DNA of 24,429 nucleotides from an uncultured Mediterraneibacter sp. Lineage in GTDB: Bacteria; Bacillota; Clostridia; Lachnospirales; Lachnospiraceae. Both the position numbers and the translations under genes were made by a program. This document shows, one piece after another, positions 9,135 to 15,263 of this stretch. Location of the stretch: positions 1 through 24,429 of the forward strand of contig CAKRWZ010000023.1 in the NCBI GenBank assembly GCA_934418295.1, given 5' to 3'. The stretch's first letter is position 1. Each line of letters begins with the position of its first letter. The notes under the pieces were generated by a model that made no database searches, was not told the origin of the DNA, and saw only the letters and a program-made list of their open reading frames with translations.

Positions 9135-9823
9135 GTAGGGAGACGAAACGGATCCTGAGTTGGATAGGACTGGTGGCAGGCGTTGTTCTGTTCATCGTAA
9201 TGGGTGTCCGGCTTTTTGCGGATCGGAAATACGGGCTGGTATCGGTTTTGATCGCATTTTGGGCCTGCCTTATTTTTTATCTGGCATATGAAAAGAAAGA
9301 AGGAAGCATCCGGCGGATGGTCATGATCGCAGTCATGACGGCGATCACGGTGCTGGGAAGATTGATATTTGCGGCTGTTCCGGGCTTGAAACCAATGTGG
9401 GCGATCATCATTCTGACGGGGATCTATATGGGGCCGGAATGCGGGTTTTTGGTGGGTTCTCTTTCGGCAGTTGTTTCCAATATCTTTTTCGGACAAGGGC
9501 CCTGGACTCCGTTTCAGATGCTGACCTGCGGAGTGACCGGACTGCTTTCCGGACTTCCGGGGTGGCGAATGCTTCTGCGAAAACGCTGGATCTTAGTCCT
9601 CTGGGGGCTTTTGATGGGTGCCATGTATTCCTGGATCATGGATATTTGGACGGTTTTGAGCCTGATCGGGAAATTCAGATGGAGTCTGTATCTGGCAAAG
9701 CTGGGGACAGCGCTGCCTTACACGATGAGTTATATGACGTCGAATGTAGTTTTTTTGATGATCGGGCTGAAACCGGTGGGAGAAAAACTGGAGCGGATCC
9801 AGAAAAAACATGGGATCTTCTGA
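9131..9823 (+). CDS. ECF transporter substrate-binding S component, predicted corrinoid or cofactor specificity
   Basis: The protein has 230 residues and is nearly all membrane-embedded, with about six to seven helices. Two N-terminal helices (about 9-32 and 38-58) precede the usual S-component core. The core has GRLIFAAVPG, ILTGIYMGPECGFLVG and FFGQGPWTPFQM, followed by a Gly-rich helix. The length and GQGPWTPFQM loop fit an ECF S-component subfamily predicted to handle vitamins or cofactor precursors. Specificity cannot be read from the sequence. The operon partners (toroid and DUF4430 proteins) point to a corrinoid. The start overlaps the ATPase stop (ATGA). The gene ends inside a terminator hairpin, so it closes the operon. 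Confidence 0.85.
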   Translation: MSRETKRILSWIGLVAGVVLFIVMGVRLFADRKYGLVSVLIAFWACLIFYLAYEKKEGSIRRMVMIAVMTAITVLGRLIFAAVPGLKPMWAIIILTGIYMGPECGFLVGSLSAVVSNIFFGQGPWTPFQMLTCGVTGLLSGLPGWRMLLRKRWILVLWGLLMGAMYSWIMDIWTVLSLIGKFRWSLYLAKLGTALPYTMSYMTSNVVFLMIGLKPVGEKLERIQKKHGIF

Positions 9824-9853
9824 GATAGTTTCAGAAAATCCCATATATTTTTT
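9811..9853. terminator. Bidirectional intrinsic terminator between the ECF operon and bioY
   Basis: An inverted repeat pairs TGGGATcTTCTGA (9811-9823) with TCAGAAaATCCCA (9831-9843). A T6 run follows on the plus strand (9848-9853). An A6 run at 9803-9808 gives a U-tract on the minus strand. It overlaps the S-component stop and abuts the bioY stop, so it can end both convergent units. Confidence 0.85.
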
Positions 9854-10433
9854 AACTCAGAAAATGTGCCAGCCGTTTTCGCAGCTCCGGTCCGATCAGG
9901 AGAGCCAGGAACATTTTGATGAGATCTCCGGGGATGAATAAAACAACACCGGAGAACAGGGAGGCGCCGAAGCTGGTATGGGTTTGGTAGGCAAGCCATG
10001 CCGTGCCGAAAAAGCAGCAGACCAGATGGCCTAAAATCATACCGCCGAAAGAAATCAATCGGCTGTTTTTCCATTTCTGCATGATGATACCGGTGATCGG
10101 GATCAGGAACAGGAAGCCGAACAGGTATCCGCCGGTGGGACCGAGCAGCTTAGCAGCTCCGCCGGAAAAGTTGGAAAATACCGGAACGCCGGCGAGCCCC
10201 AAGAGCAGATAAACAAGATAACAGATAAAACTGTTTGTAGTGCCTAGAATATAAAGCGAAAGAAAAAGAACAAAGTTGGTAAGAGAAAGGGGAACCGGGC
10301 TGAGAGGAAGAGGGATGGAAAGCGGAGCCAGGATACAGAGTATCGCCGTCATGAGACCGATCAAGGTCAGCCGTTTTGTAGAAAAAAGTGGTTTCGTTAC
10401 AGGTTCCTGTGGGTTTGTTTGGTTTACGTTCAT
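9852..10433 (-). CDS. bioY: Biotin transporter S component BioY
   Basis: The protein has 193 residues. It is hydrophobic with about six membrane helices and carries the BioY signature: LLGLAGVPVFSNFSGG then LLGPTGGYLFGF (about 77-107). It imports biotin, normally with a shared EcfA-A'-T module, although some BioY proteins work alone. An AAGGG site sits 12 bases before the ATG. No biotin synthesis genes are next to it, consistent with a biotin-scavenging cell. The neighbouring EcfT/A genes are on the other strand in a separate dedicated unit. I looked for a BirA-type operator (TTGTAAAC/GTTTACAA) upstream and saw none. Confidence 0.93.
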   Translation of the reverse strand: MNVNQTNPQEPVTKPLFSTKRLTLIGLMTAILCILAPLSIPLPLSPVPLSLTNFVLFLSLYILGTTNSFICYLVYLLLGLAGVPVFSNFSGGAAKLLGPTGGYLFGFLFLIPITGIIMQKWKNSRLISFGGMILGHLVCCFFGTAWLAYQTHTSFGASLFSGVVLFIPGDLIKMFLALLIGPELRKRLAHFLS

Positions 10434-10487
10434 GATGTAAAATTTCCCTTCTGTAAGATATGAGAGCCAAAAGCTGTTTCTCCCATA

Positions 10488-10516
10488 ACTTTACCGTACT
10501 GACGCATTGCGGTCAA
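10488..10516 (-). promoter_or_regulatory. Predicted sigma-A promoter for bioY
   Basis: On the minus strand, -35 TTGACC (10511-10516) and -10 TAAAGT (10488-10493) are separated by 17 bases, about 55 bases before the bioY start. The -35 box matches the consensus at five of six bases and the -10 box at four of six. Confidence 0.55.
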
Positions 10517-10552
10517 GCAAAAGCACAGTTGAGAGGGCAGAAAGATTCTAAC

Positions 10553-10581
10553 TTGTAACTATTTGAAAAAAAGTGTAAGAT
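10553..10581 (+). promoter_or_regulatory. Possible weak promoter for the NadM-like gene
   Basis: TTGTAA (10553-10558), a 17-base spacer and TAAGAT (10576-10581) lie about 50 bases before the ATG at 10631. Each box matches the consensus at four of six bases, so this is the best candidate rather than a strong one. Confidence 0.35.
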
Positions 10582-10630
10582 AGAAGAGCAATGTAAAGGA
10601 CGAAAAGAAAAAGTACGGGAGGAGAGCCGG

Positions 10631-11212
10631 ATGGTAGAGAAAGGCATGATACACGGAAGATTTCAGATCTTTCATCTGAAGCATATGGAATATGTGCTGG
10701 CGGCGAAAATGCACTGTAAAAAGCTGTATGTCGGGATCACACATCCGGATCCGACGTTTTCCGCCACTTCTCCTTTGGATATACACGGAACAACCCGGCG
10801 GGACAATCCGATGACGTATTATGAGCGGTATGAGATGATACAGGGGGCCATGGCGGACTTTGGGGTCAGAAGAGAAGAATATGAGATCCTTCCTTTCCCG
10901 ATCAGCCGGCCGGAATACCTGTTTCAGTATGCTCCGGCGGATGCCATACATTATATGGGGATTTATGATGAGTGGGGCGAGGAACGTTACCATACACTCC
11001 AGTCGCTGGGAATGCAGGTAGAAATCCTGTGGAGAAAGAAAAATGAAGACCGAGGCGTGGTATCCACGGATGTGAGAAGATGTATCGAGCAAGGGAAAGA
11101 CTGGCAAAATCTGGTGCCAAAATCGGTGTTCGAATATATCACCGTACATGGGATCGATCAAAGGATCCGGCAGCTGGCGGCAAAAGGCCTGGCAACCGGT
11201 GAAGAATTGTAA
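10631..11212 (+). CDS. NadM/NMNAT-like nucleotidyltransferase, substrate uncertain
   Basis: The protein has 193 residues, preceded by GGGAGG eight bases before the ATG. Seen: an N-terminal Rossmann strand and nucleotide-binding loop, MIHGRFQIFHLKHMEY (residues 6-21), and a late VVSTDVRR motif resembling the ISSTxIR motif of adenylyltransferases. Length and both motifs fit the NadM-type nicotinamide-nucleotide adenylyltransferase group, which joins NMN and ATP to make NAD. The usual HxGH is HLKH here (15-18), with Lys in place of Gly, so activity or substrate may differ. No NAD salvage gene is adjacent. It is a single-gene unit ending at a hairpin. Superfamily sure, reaction not. Confidence 0.8.
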   Translation: MVEKGMIHGRFQIFHLKHMEYVLAAKMHCKKLYVGITHPDPTFSATSPLDIHGTTRRDNPMTYYERYEMIQGAMADFGVRREEYEILPFPISRPEYLFQYAPADAIHYMGIYDEWGEERYHTLQSLGMQVEILWRKKNEDRGVVSTDVRRCIEQGKDWQNLVPKSVFEYITVHGIDQRIRQLAAKGLATGEEL

Positions 11213-11229
11213 AAAGCTGTCTGCTTTTT
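11211..11229 (+). terminator. Short hairpin with U-tract after the NadM-like gene
   Basis: AAAAAGC (11211-11217), loop TGTCT and GCTTTTT (11223-11229) overlap the stop codon. The stem is A/U-rich with two G-C pairs, so termination here is probably weak and backed up by the larger structure that follows. Confidence 0.5.
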
Positions 11230-11234
11230 CAAAT

Positions 11235-11331
11235 AAAACAGCGCCCGGCAGGAAAGAAGAATTCGTGAATTCTCTTAAATCTGACAGACGCTGTTTTTAT
11301 TGAAAAATCCGGTGGATTTTTAGTTGCCGGG
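11235..11331. other. Stacked hairpins in a convergent intergenic region; terminator or structured RNA
   Basis: Within the 204-base gap between convergent genes: AAAACAGCG (11235-11243) pairs with CGCTGTTTT (11289-11297) and runs into a T5. Inside lies GAATTC-GT-GAATTC (11259-11272). AAAAATCC (11303-11310) pairs with GGATTTTT (11314-11321). CCCGGCA (11244-11250) can pair with TGCCGGG (11325-11331), which crosses the first stem. Both strands give U-tracts, so bidirectional termination is the simplest reading. The rest of the gap to 11416 holds no convincing gene. Confidence 0.5.
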
Positions 11332-11416
11332 TATGTGGCCAAAAGATCCGGTGCCCCTTTTTTAGCAATCGTAATCCGGCACATAGGATATGATTGGAGG
11401 TTACGAAACAAAAAGC

Positions 11417-12127
11417 TCACAAAGCATAATAGAACATGAAAATGTAGTGGCAGAGGCTTCCGGCCATTACAAACAGGTGGAAGATTTCATGGCTGCCGAA
11501 GTTTTTGTGTCTGCCGTTGAAGATGGGCAGTTTTAAAGCATAGATAACGCCGCCGATGGTGTAGATGACACCGCCGGCCAGAAGCCAGCCAAAGGCAGCA
11601 GGAGTCAGTGTGGCAAGAAGCGTCGGAAAAGCCATGACACAGGTCCATCCCATACCGATATACAATACGGATGAGATCCATTTCGGACAGAAAACCCAAA
11701 AGGCTTTGAAAAGAATGCCAAGAGCAGCCAATACCCAGATGACAATCAGCATTGGGATACCGATGTGTTTCGGCAAAACTAACAGACAAATAGGAGTATA
11801 GCTTCCAGCGATCAGGACACAGATCATCATGTGGTCAAATTTTTTCAGGCATTTATTTCGCTTTTCATCCAGATCAAAGGTGTGGTAAGAGCTGCTGGCA
11901 CCGTAGAGCAGCAGAAGGCTTAGGGTGTAGACCAGCATGGCGATAAAACCAGGGAATCCGGAAAATTTGACTGCCTTATGGAGCAGCGGGAGGGCTCCGG
12001 TAGCGGCCATGACAAAGCCGATAAAGTGCGTGATGGCGCTGCCGGGATCTTTGATATAAAAAGGCTTCCGTTCAGAAGAACCATGAAATACATTGGGCTT
12101 GGGACAAGCAATACGAGTAGTTGACAT
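11417..12127 (-). CDS. Hemolysin III family (PAQR/TrhA-like) membrane protein
   Basis: The protein has 236 residues. I placed the start at 12127 because GGAGG (12136-12140) sits eight bases upstream; an ATG at 12142 would begin before that site. Seen: seven hydrophobic helices and the PAQR metal-site motifs. These are SSSYHTF (about 78-84), FDHMM (97-101) and the late HEIFH (H213 and H217), which together form the family's zinc site. Bacterial members have been linked to membrane energetics and fluidity; the hemolysin name is historical. It is a single-gene unit. A perfect 17-bp palindrome lies between the -10 region and the start, suggesting repression by a dimeric regulator. Confidence 0.9.
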   Translation of the reverse strand: MSTTRIACPKPNVFHGSSERKPFYIKDPGSAITHFIGFVMAATGALPLLHKAVKFSGFPGFIAMLVYTLSLLLLYGASSSYHTFDLDEKRNKCLKKFDHMMICVLIAGSYTPICLLVLPKHIGIPMLIVIWVLAALGILFKAFWVFCPKWISSVLYIGMGWTCVMAFPTLLATLTPAAFGWLLAGGVIYTIGGVIYALKLPIFNGRHKNFGSHEIFHLFVMAGSLCHYIFMFYYAL

Positions 12128-12159
12128 AAAACATACCTCCAATACTTACAAAACAACAA

Positions 12160-12176
12160 GTAGTTTTCAAAACTAC
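12160..12176. promoter_or_regulatory. Perfect 17-bp palindrome, candidate operator of the hemolysin III gene
   Basis: GTAGTTTT (12160-12167), a central C and AAAACTAC (12169-12176) form two perfect 8-base arms. It sits 33 bases upstream of the start at 12127 and just downstream of a -10-like TATACT, where a bound repressor would block transcription. The arm length suits a MarR- or TetR-type dimer; the regulator is not identified. Confidence 0.6.
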
Positions 12177-12180
12177 ATTA

Positions 12181-12186
12181 AGTATA
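12181..12186 (-). promoter_or_regulatory. -10 element of the hemolysin III promoter
   Basis: TATACT on the minus strand (five of six bases match TATAAT) lies just upstream of the palindrome. TTGTAA occurs at 12208-12213 but 21 bases away, too far for a normal -35, so the -35 is unresolved. Confidence 0.4.
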
Positions 12187-12264
12187 TACATATATTACAA
12201 CCGGTATTTACAAAAAGCAAGAGAAAATTTCGGGAAAAGTGTACTAAATGAGAAAAGCGGAGCA

Positions 12265-12270
12265 TATAAT
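12265..12270 (+). promoter_or_regulatory. -10 element upstream of the alarmone synthetase gene
   Basis: A perfect TATAAT would start the transcript near 12277. No good -35 is seen 17 bases upstream. A start codon at 12282 would then have almost no leader, which supports the later GTG at 12303. Confidence 0.45.
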
Positions 12271-12302
12271 AAAAGCAGTTTGTGATAGAAAAAGGTGTTA
12301 CA

Positions 12303-12968
12303 GTGTTGAAATTAGAAGGAACAAATACAGAATTACTGTATCGAAACGCGATCAGGGCAACGGAAAAATGCCTACAAGAATGCAGCCAAAAGGTGGCTTC
12401 CCGTTATGGCGGTGAACCGATCCTCTCGGTATCAGACCGGATCAAAACGCCGGAAAGTATTCAGAAAAAGCTGGGGAAAAAGGGATATGACCAGGATACG
12501 GGGGATGCGTTGGATAAACTGAACGATATTGCCGGAGTCCGTGTGGTATGCGGATATTTGGACGATATTTACAGGATCCGCAGAGAACTCCGAAAGCATC
12601 CGGAATTTGTGATCCTAAAAGAAAAAGATTATATCCGCCATCCGAGAAAAAGCGGTTACAGAAGCCTGCACATCATAGGCTCTGTTTCAGTGGCTTCTGA
12701 AAACGGGATCCAAGACGTCAAAGTGGAGATCCAGCTTCGGACACTGGTCATGCATCTGTGGGCAGAGCTGGACCACGATCGCTATTATAAGAAGCAGAAG
12801 AAGGAAGAATCCTTGGATCAGATTTTGAAATCTTGTGCAAAAATGGGAAAAAAGCTGGACGTACAGATGCAAAAAGCCAGAAAACAGATGGATCTGGAAG
12901 AAAAAGCAGAGCGGGAACACGGCGAATGGATGCTGCATACAGGAAAAGAGGAAGACAGAGATGATTGA
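12303..12968 (+). CDS. Small alarmone synthetase (RelP/RelQ-like GTP pyrophosphokinase)
   Basis: The protein has 221 residues from the GTG at 12303, chosen for the AAAGGTG site (12291-12297); TTG 12306 and GTG 12282 are alternatives. It has a stand-alone RelA/SpoT synthetase domain without hydrolase or regulatory domains. Visible are LSVSDRIKTPESIQKKL (41-57), LNDIAGVRVVC (73-83) and KDYIRHPRKSGYRSLHI (108-124) carrying the substrate-binding loop. VEIQLRTLVMHLWAELDH (141-158), with the catalytic Glu and stacking residues, follows. It transfers pyrophosphate from ATP to GDP or GTP to make (p)ppGpp. Length and domain fit YjbM/YwaC-type small synthetases, which are usually controlled by transcription or as tetramers. 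Its last codons overlap the next gene. Confidence 0.92.
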   Translation: MLKLEGTNTELLYRNAIRATEKCLQECSQKVASRYGGEPILSVSDRIKTPESIQKKLGKKGYDQDTGDALDKLNDIAGVRVVCGYLDDIYRIRRELRKHPEFVILKEKDYIRHPRKSGYRSLHIIGSVSVASENGIQDVKVEIQLRTLVMHLWAELDHDRYYKKQKKEESLDQILKSCAKMGKKLDVQMQKARKQMDLEEKAEREHGEWMLHTGKEEDRDD

Positions 12969-13242
12969 CGGAAAACTGATACATAAGAGCCTGAAGAAAA
13001 TGCCGTATTCCGGAAGTTATCACGGGATGCGCTATTATCTTACGGTGGAGGATAATGTTTTAAAGACCTACGTCTATCCGGAACCTTTCTGCTTTGAAAA
13101 AACGCCGGAAGAACAGAAAATCTTAAAAGAGATCCCTTATGACGATACGGCGGCAGATGCCGCGGTGAAATGGCTGGAAGCGCTTTATGAAGAGCGCAGG
13201 TCAGAGTGGGAAGAAGCGGAGCGGAATCAGTTTCGGTTCTGA
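12961..13242 (+). CDS. Conserved-looking small protein coupled to the alarmone synthetase
   Basis: The protein has 93 residues. The ATG at 12961 overlaps the synthetase stop by eight bases, so translation is probably coupled. It is soluble and unrecognised. It shows a basic N-terminal part with HKSLKKMPYSGSYHGMRYY, a central YVYPEPFCFEKTPEEQK, and a helical acidic end (WLEALYEERRSEWEEAE). The aromatic, ordered look and coding-like codon use argue that it is a real protein. I recall similar small proteins (YPEPFCFE core) in Lachnospiraceae, but with no assigned function. It may act with or on the synthetase; that is inferred only from the overlap. Confidence 0.72.
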   Translation: MIDGKLIHKSLKKMPYSGSYHGMRYYLTVEDNVLKTYVYPEPFCFEKTPEEQKILKEIPYDDTAADAAVKWLEALYEERRSEWEEAERNQFRF

Positions 13243-13267
13243 AAATCCGGGGAAAAATGAAGAGAAG

Positions 13268-13303
13268 AAAGGTGCAGCTCCGATGCGGGAGACTGCACCT
13301 TTT
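13268..13303. terminator. Strong intrinsic terminator after the alarmone operon
   Basis: AAAGGTGCAG (13268-13277) pairs with CTGCACCTTT (13293-13302), with an inner CTCC/GGAG stem, followed by a short T run. It lies between convergent genes. The minus-strand side has TTTCTTCT, so it may also end the carbamate-kinase transcript. Confidence 0.75.
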
Positions 13304-13349
13304 ATCATCATGTGTTTTGTTCCGATGAAGGAAAGTATGATCACAGGGA

Positions 13350-14279
13350 TCAGAAGATCCAGGTACCGGTCTTCTTTTTGATACTGTCTTTCAAGTGATC
13401 GAAAGAAGTGATCAGGGCCTGTCTGCCTTCCCGCTTTTCGATAAATTCCACGGAAGCTTTGATCTTCGGCAGCATGTTGTACATACCGAACTGGCCCTCT
13501 TCCATATATTCACGGGCGCCGGATACGGAAAGCTCGTCCAGCTCTTTCTGGTCGGGCTTGCCCATGTTCAGATAAACCTTTTCCACGCTGGTCAGGATGA
13601 TCAGCATGTCTGCGTCGATCTCTTCCGCCAGCTTACCGGCAGCTAAATCTTTTTCGACAACGGCGCTGGCGCCGTGGAGATGATGATCCTGCTGCAGGAC
13701 CGGGATGCCGCCGCCTCCGCAGGCGATTACGACCTGACCGGCTTCCAGCAAAGCGTTTACGGCGTCAGATTCCACGATGCGGACCGGATTTGGGGATGCC
13801 ACGACTCTTCGGAATCCTTTTCCGGCTTCCTCGATCACGAAATTGCCCTTTTTCCGCTCTTCGTCCGCTTCACTGCCGTCCATGTAACGGCCCAGGATCT
13901 TGTTCGGCGTATAGAAAGCGTCGTCGTAAGGATCGACTACGACCTGGGTGATGATGGTGCTGACGCTGCGGTAAATGCCGCGGTCCAGAAGCTCTTCCCG
14001 CAATGCATTCTGCAGGTCGTATCCGATGTAGCCCTGGCTCATGGCAGAGCAGACAGACATCGGTGCTGCGGTGTAGTCATCGTGGGATTTTGCGAACTCG
14101 TTCATAGCAGTGTGGATCATGCCGACCTGCGGTGCGTTGCTGTGGGTGATGGCAACGTCAAATCCGTCTTCGATCAGATCAGCGATGGCTTTGGATGATT
14201 TTTTTACGGCAAGCTGCTGCTCCGGAAGGGTCGTGCCCAGAGCACGGTGTCCCAAAGCGACAACGACTTTTTTTCTCAT
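13350..14279 (-). CDS. arcC: Carbamate kinase family protein
   Basis: The protein has 309 residues, preceded by AGAGGT seven bases before the ATG. The amino-acid-kinase fold is clear: VVVALGHRALG (5-15), THSNAPQVG (about 45), IACGGGGIPV (about 190) and a late IKASVEFIEKREG. Carbamate kinase reversibly makes ATP and carbamate from ADP and carbamoyl phosphate, usually in arginine or purine-derivative fermentation. The usual N-terminal GGNA phosphate loop reads GHRA, a variant I recall from a Clostridia subfamily annotated as carbamate kinase. No arcA, arcB or allantoin genes are adjacent, so the carbamoyl-phosphate source is elsewhere. It is monocistronic with a strong promoter. Confidence 0.88.
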   Translation of the reverse strand: MRKKVVVALGHRALGTTLPEQQLAVKKSSKAIADLIEDGFDVAITHSNAPQVGMIHTAMNEFAKSHDDYTAAPMSVCSAMSQGYIGYDLQNALREELLDRGIYRSVSTIITQVVVDPYDDAFYTPNKILGRYMDGSEADEERKKGNFVIEEAGKGFRRVVASPNPVRIVESDAVNALLEAGQVVIACGGGGIPVLQQDHHLHGASAVVEKDLAAGKLAEEIDADMLIILTSVEKVYLNMGKPDQKELDELSVSGAREYMEEGQFGMYNMLPKIKASVEFIEKREGRQALITSFDHLKDSIKKKTGTWIF

Positions 14280-14325
14280 ATTGATTACCTCTGTTTCTGA
14301 AAAGTTAAACTCATAATATGTTCCT

Positions 14326-14354
14326 ATTATATGGGTTTGCCGAGGGTTTGTAAA
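14326..14354 (-). promoter_or_regulatory. Strong predicted sigma-A promoter for the carbamate kinase gene
   Basis: On the minus strand, TTTACA (14349-14354), a 17-base spacer and a perfect TATAAT (14326-14331) lie about 47 bases before the ATG. The boxes match at five and six of six bases, the best promoter in the window. Confidence 0.8.
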
Positions 14355-14434
14355 GTGATATATTCAAGGTGCAGATCGTAAAAAAACAGAAAAAACGGCA
14401 TATGATATTGCAAAGAGGATTGTCGGAGAAGAAT

Positions 14435-14695
14435 ATGAGACTGTGTGAGCTGCGTTCAAAAGAAGTTATCAATATGTGCAACTGTAAAAAGCTGGGCTGT
14501 GTGGAGGATGTGATCCTGGATCTGTGCTGCGGGCGGATAGAAGCCATCATCATCCCGGGGCCGGGAAAGTTCTGTAATTTTCTGGGAACGGAGAAAGAAT
14601 ACGTGATTTCGGTGGAATGCATCCGAAAAATAGGGCCGGATATCATCCTTGTGGAGATCCAGGAAGAAAAATGTCTTCAAAACTGCAAATTATAG
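14435..14695 (+). CDS. YlmC/YmxH family sporulation-associated PRC-barrel protein
   Basis: The protein has 86 residues from the ATG at 14435, chosen for the CGGAG site six bases upstream and because homologues begin MRLxELRxKEVIN. Seen: MRLCELRSKEVINMCNCKKLG, then the PRC-barrel-like strands VEDVILDLCCGRIEAIIIPG and EYVISVECIRKIGPDIILVEI. The family is widespread in spore-forming Firmicutes; its biochemical role is not established. Six cysteines in 86 residues is notable. A CATATGATA at 14399-14407 fits the sigma-K -10 pattern CATANNNTA, but I see no matching -35. The family suggests the host makes spores. Confidence 0.88.
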   Translation: MRLCELRSKEVINMCNCKKLGCVEDVILDLCCGRIEAIIIPGPGKFCNFLGTEKEYVISVECIRKIGPDIILVEIQEEKCLQNCKL

Positions 14696-14705
14696 TAGGA
14701 TTTTA

Positions 14706-14734
14706 TGGAAAACCAGCATGATATTGTGTATAAT
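14706..14734 (+). promoter_or_regulatory. Predicted promoter for nrdR
   Basis: TGGAAA (14706-14711), a 17-base spacer and a perfect TATAAT (14729-14734) lie about 48 bases before the nrdR ATG. The -35 box is weak (four of six). Confidence 0.55.
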
Positions 14735-14781
14735 AAAACCAGTTATAAATGAGTGAGTTTCAGAAAGGTGGAAATGAAAAC

Positions 14782-15231
14782 ATGAAATGCCCATATTGCG
14801 GACATCTGGATACCAGAGTCATTGATTCCCGTCCTGCAGACGATCGCAATTCGATCCGTAGAAGAAGATCCTGTGACGAGTGCGGAAAAAGATTTACAAC
14901 CTATGAAAAAGTGGAGACGATCCCGCTGATCGTCATTAAAAAGGATGACACCCGTGAAGAGTACGATCGTTCTAAGATTGAGGTCGGTGTTCTCAGAGCA
15001 TGCTATAAAAGACCGGTTTCTGCAGAGAGTATCCAGGAAGTGGTAAACGCAGTAGAGACGGACATTTTCAACAGAGAAGAAAAAGAGATCTCCAGCAGTG
15101 TGATCGGAGAGATCGTTATGGAAAAATTAAAAGCTCTGGATGCGGTGGCTTATGTTCGGTTTGCTTCCGTATACCGTGAGTTCAAAGATGTCAATACATT
15201 CATGGAAGAGTTGAAGAAGATCCTCGGATAA
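14782..15231 (+). CDS. nrdR: Transcriptional repressor NrdR
   Basis: The protein has 149 residues, the usual NrdR length. The start at 14782 is set by GAAAGGTGGA upstream and by the conserved MKCPYCG N-terminus. Seen: a zinc ribbon (CPYC at 3-6 and CDEC at 31-34) with the RRRRSCDECGKRFTTYE block, then an ATP-cone domain. NrdR senses ATP/dATP and represses ribonucleotide reductase genes by binding paired NrdR boxes. No nrd genes or NrdR boxes are visible here, so its targets are elsewhere. Confidence 0.96.
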   Translation: MKCPYCGHLDTRVIDSRPADDRNSIRRRRSCDECGKRFTTYEKVETIPLIVIKKDDTREEYDRSKIEVGVLRACYKRPVSAESIQEVVNAVETDIFNREEKEISSSVIGEIVMEKLKALDAVAYVRFASVYREFKDVNTFMEELKKILG

Positions 15232-15241
15232 GATTCTTGAA

Positions 15242-15263
15242 CAAGGATCGACAGGATTCCTTG
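15242..15263. promoter_or_regulatory. Inverted repeat overlapping the -35 of the ABC importer promoter
   Basis: CAAGGA (15242-15247) and TCCTTG (15258-15263) are separated by ten bases. The right arm covers the start of the -35 box, so it may be an operator. It could equally be a weak hairpin at the end of nrdR, but it has no U-tract. Confidence 0.35.

Noticed and set aside
1..9853. A cobalamin riboswitch inside the window
   Set aside because: The intergenic gaps of the operon are 16 bases or less or the genes overlap; any riboswitch would be upstream of base 1.
10434..10560. BirA operator upstream of bioY
   Set aside because: No paired TTGTAAAC-like half-sites with the expected spacing were found.
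11229..11420. 63-residue minus-strand frame in the convergent gap
   Set aside because: It runs through several inverted repeats and begins at the end of the hemolysin III gene without a ribosome site.
13674..14198. 174-residue plus-strand reading frame
   Set aside because: It is the reverse of the carbamate kinase gene, which has a promoter, ribosome site and family motifs.
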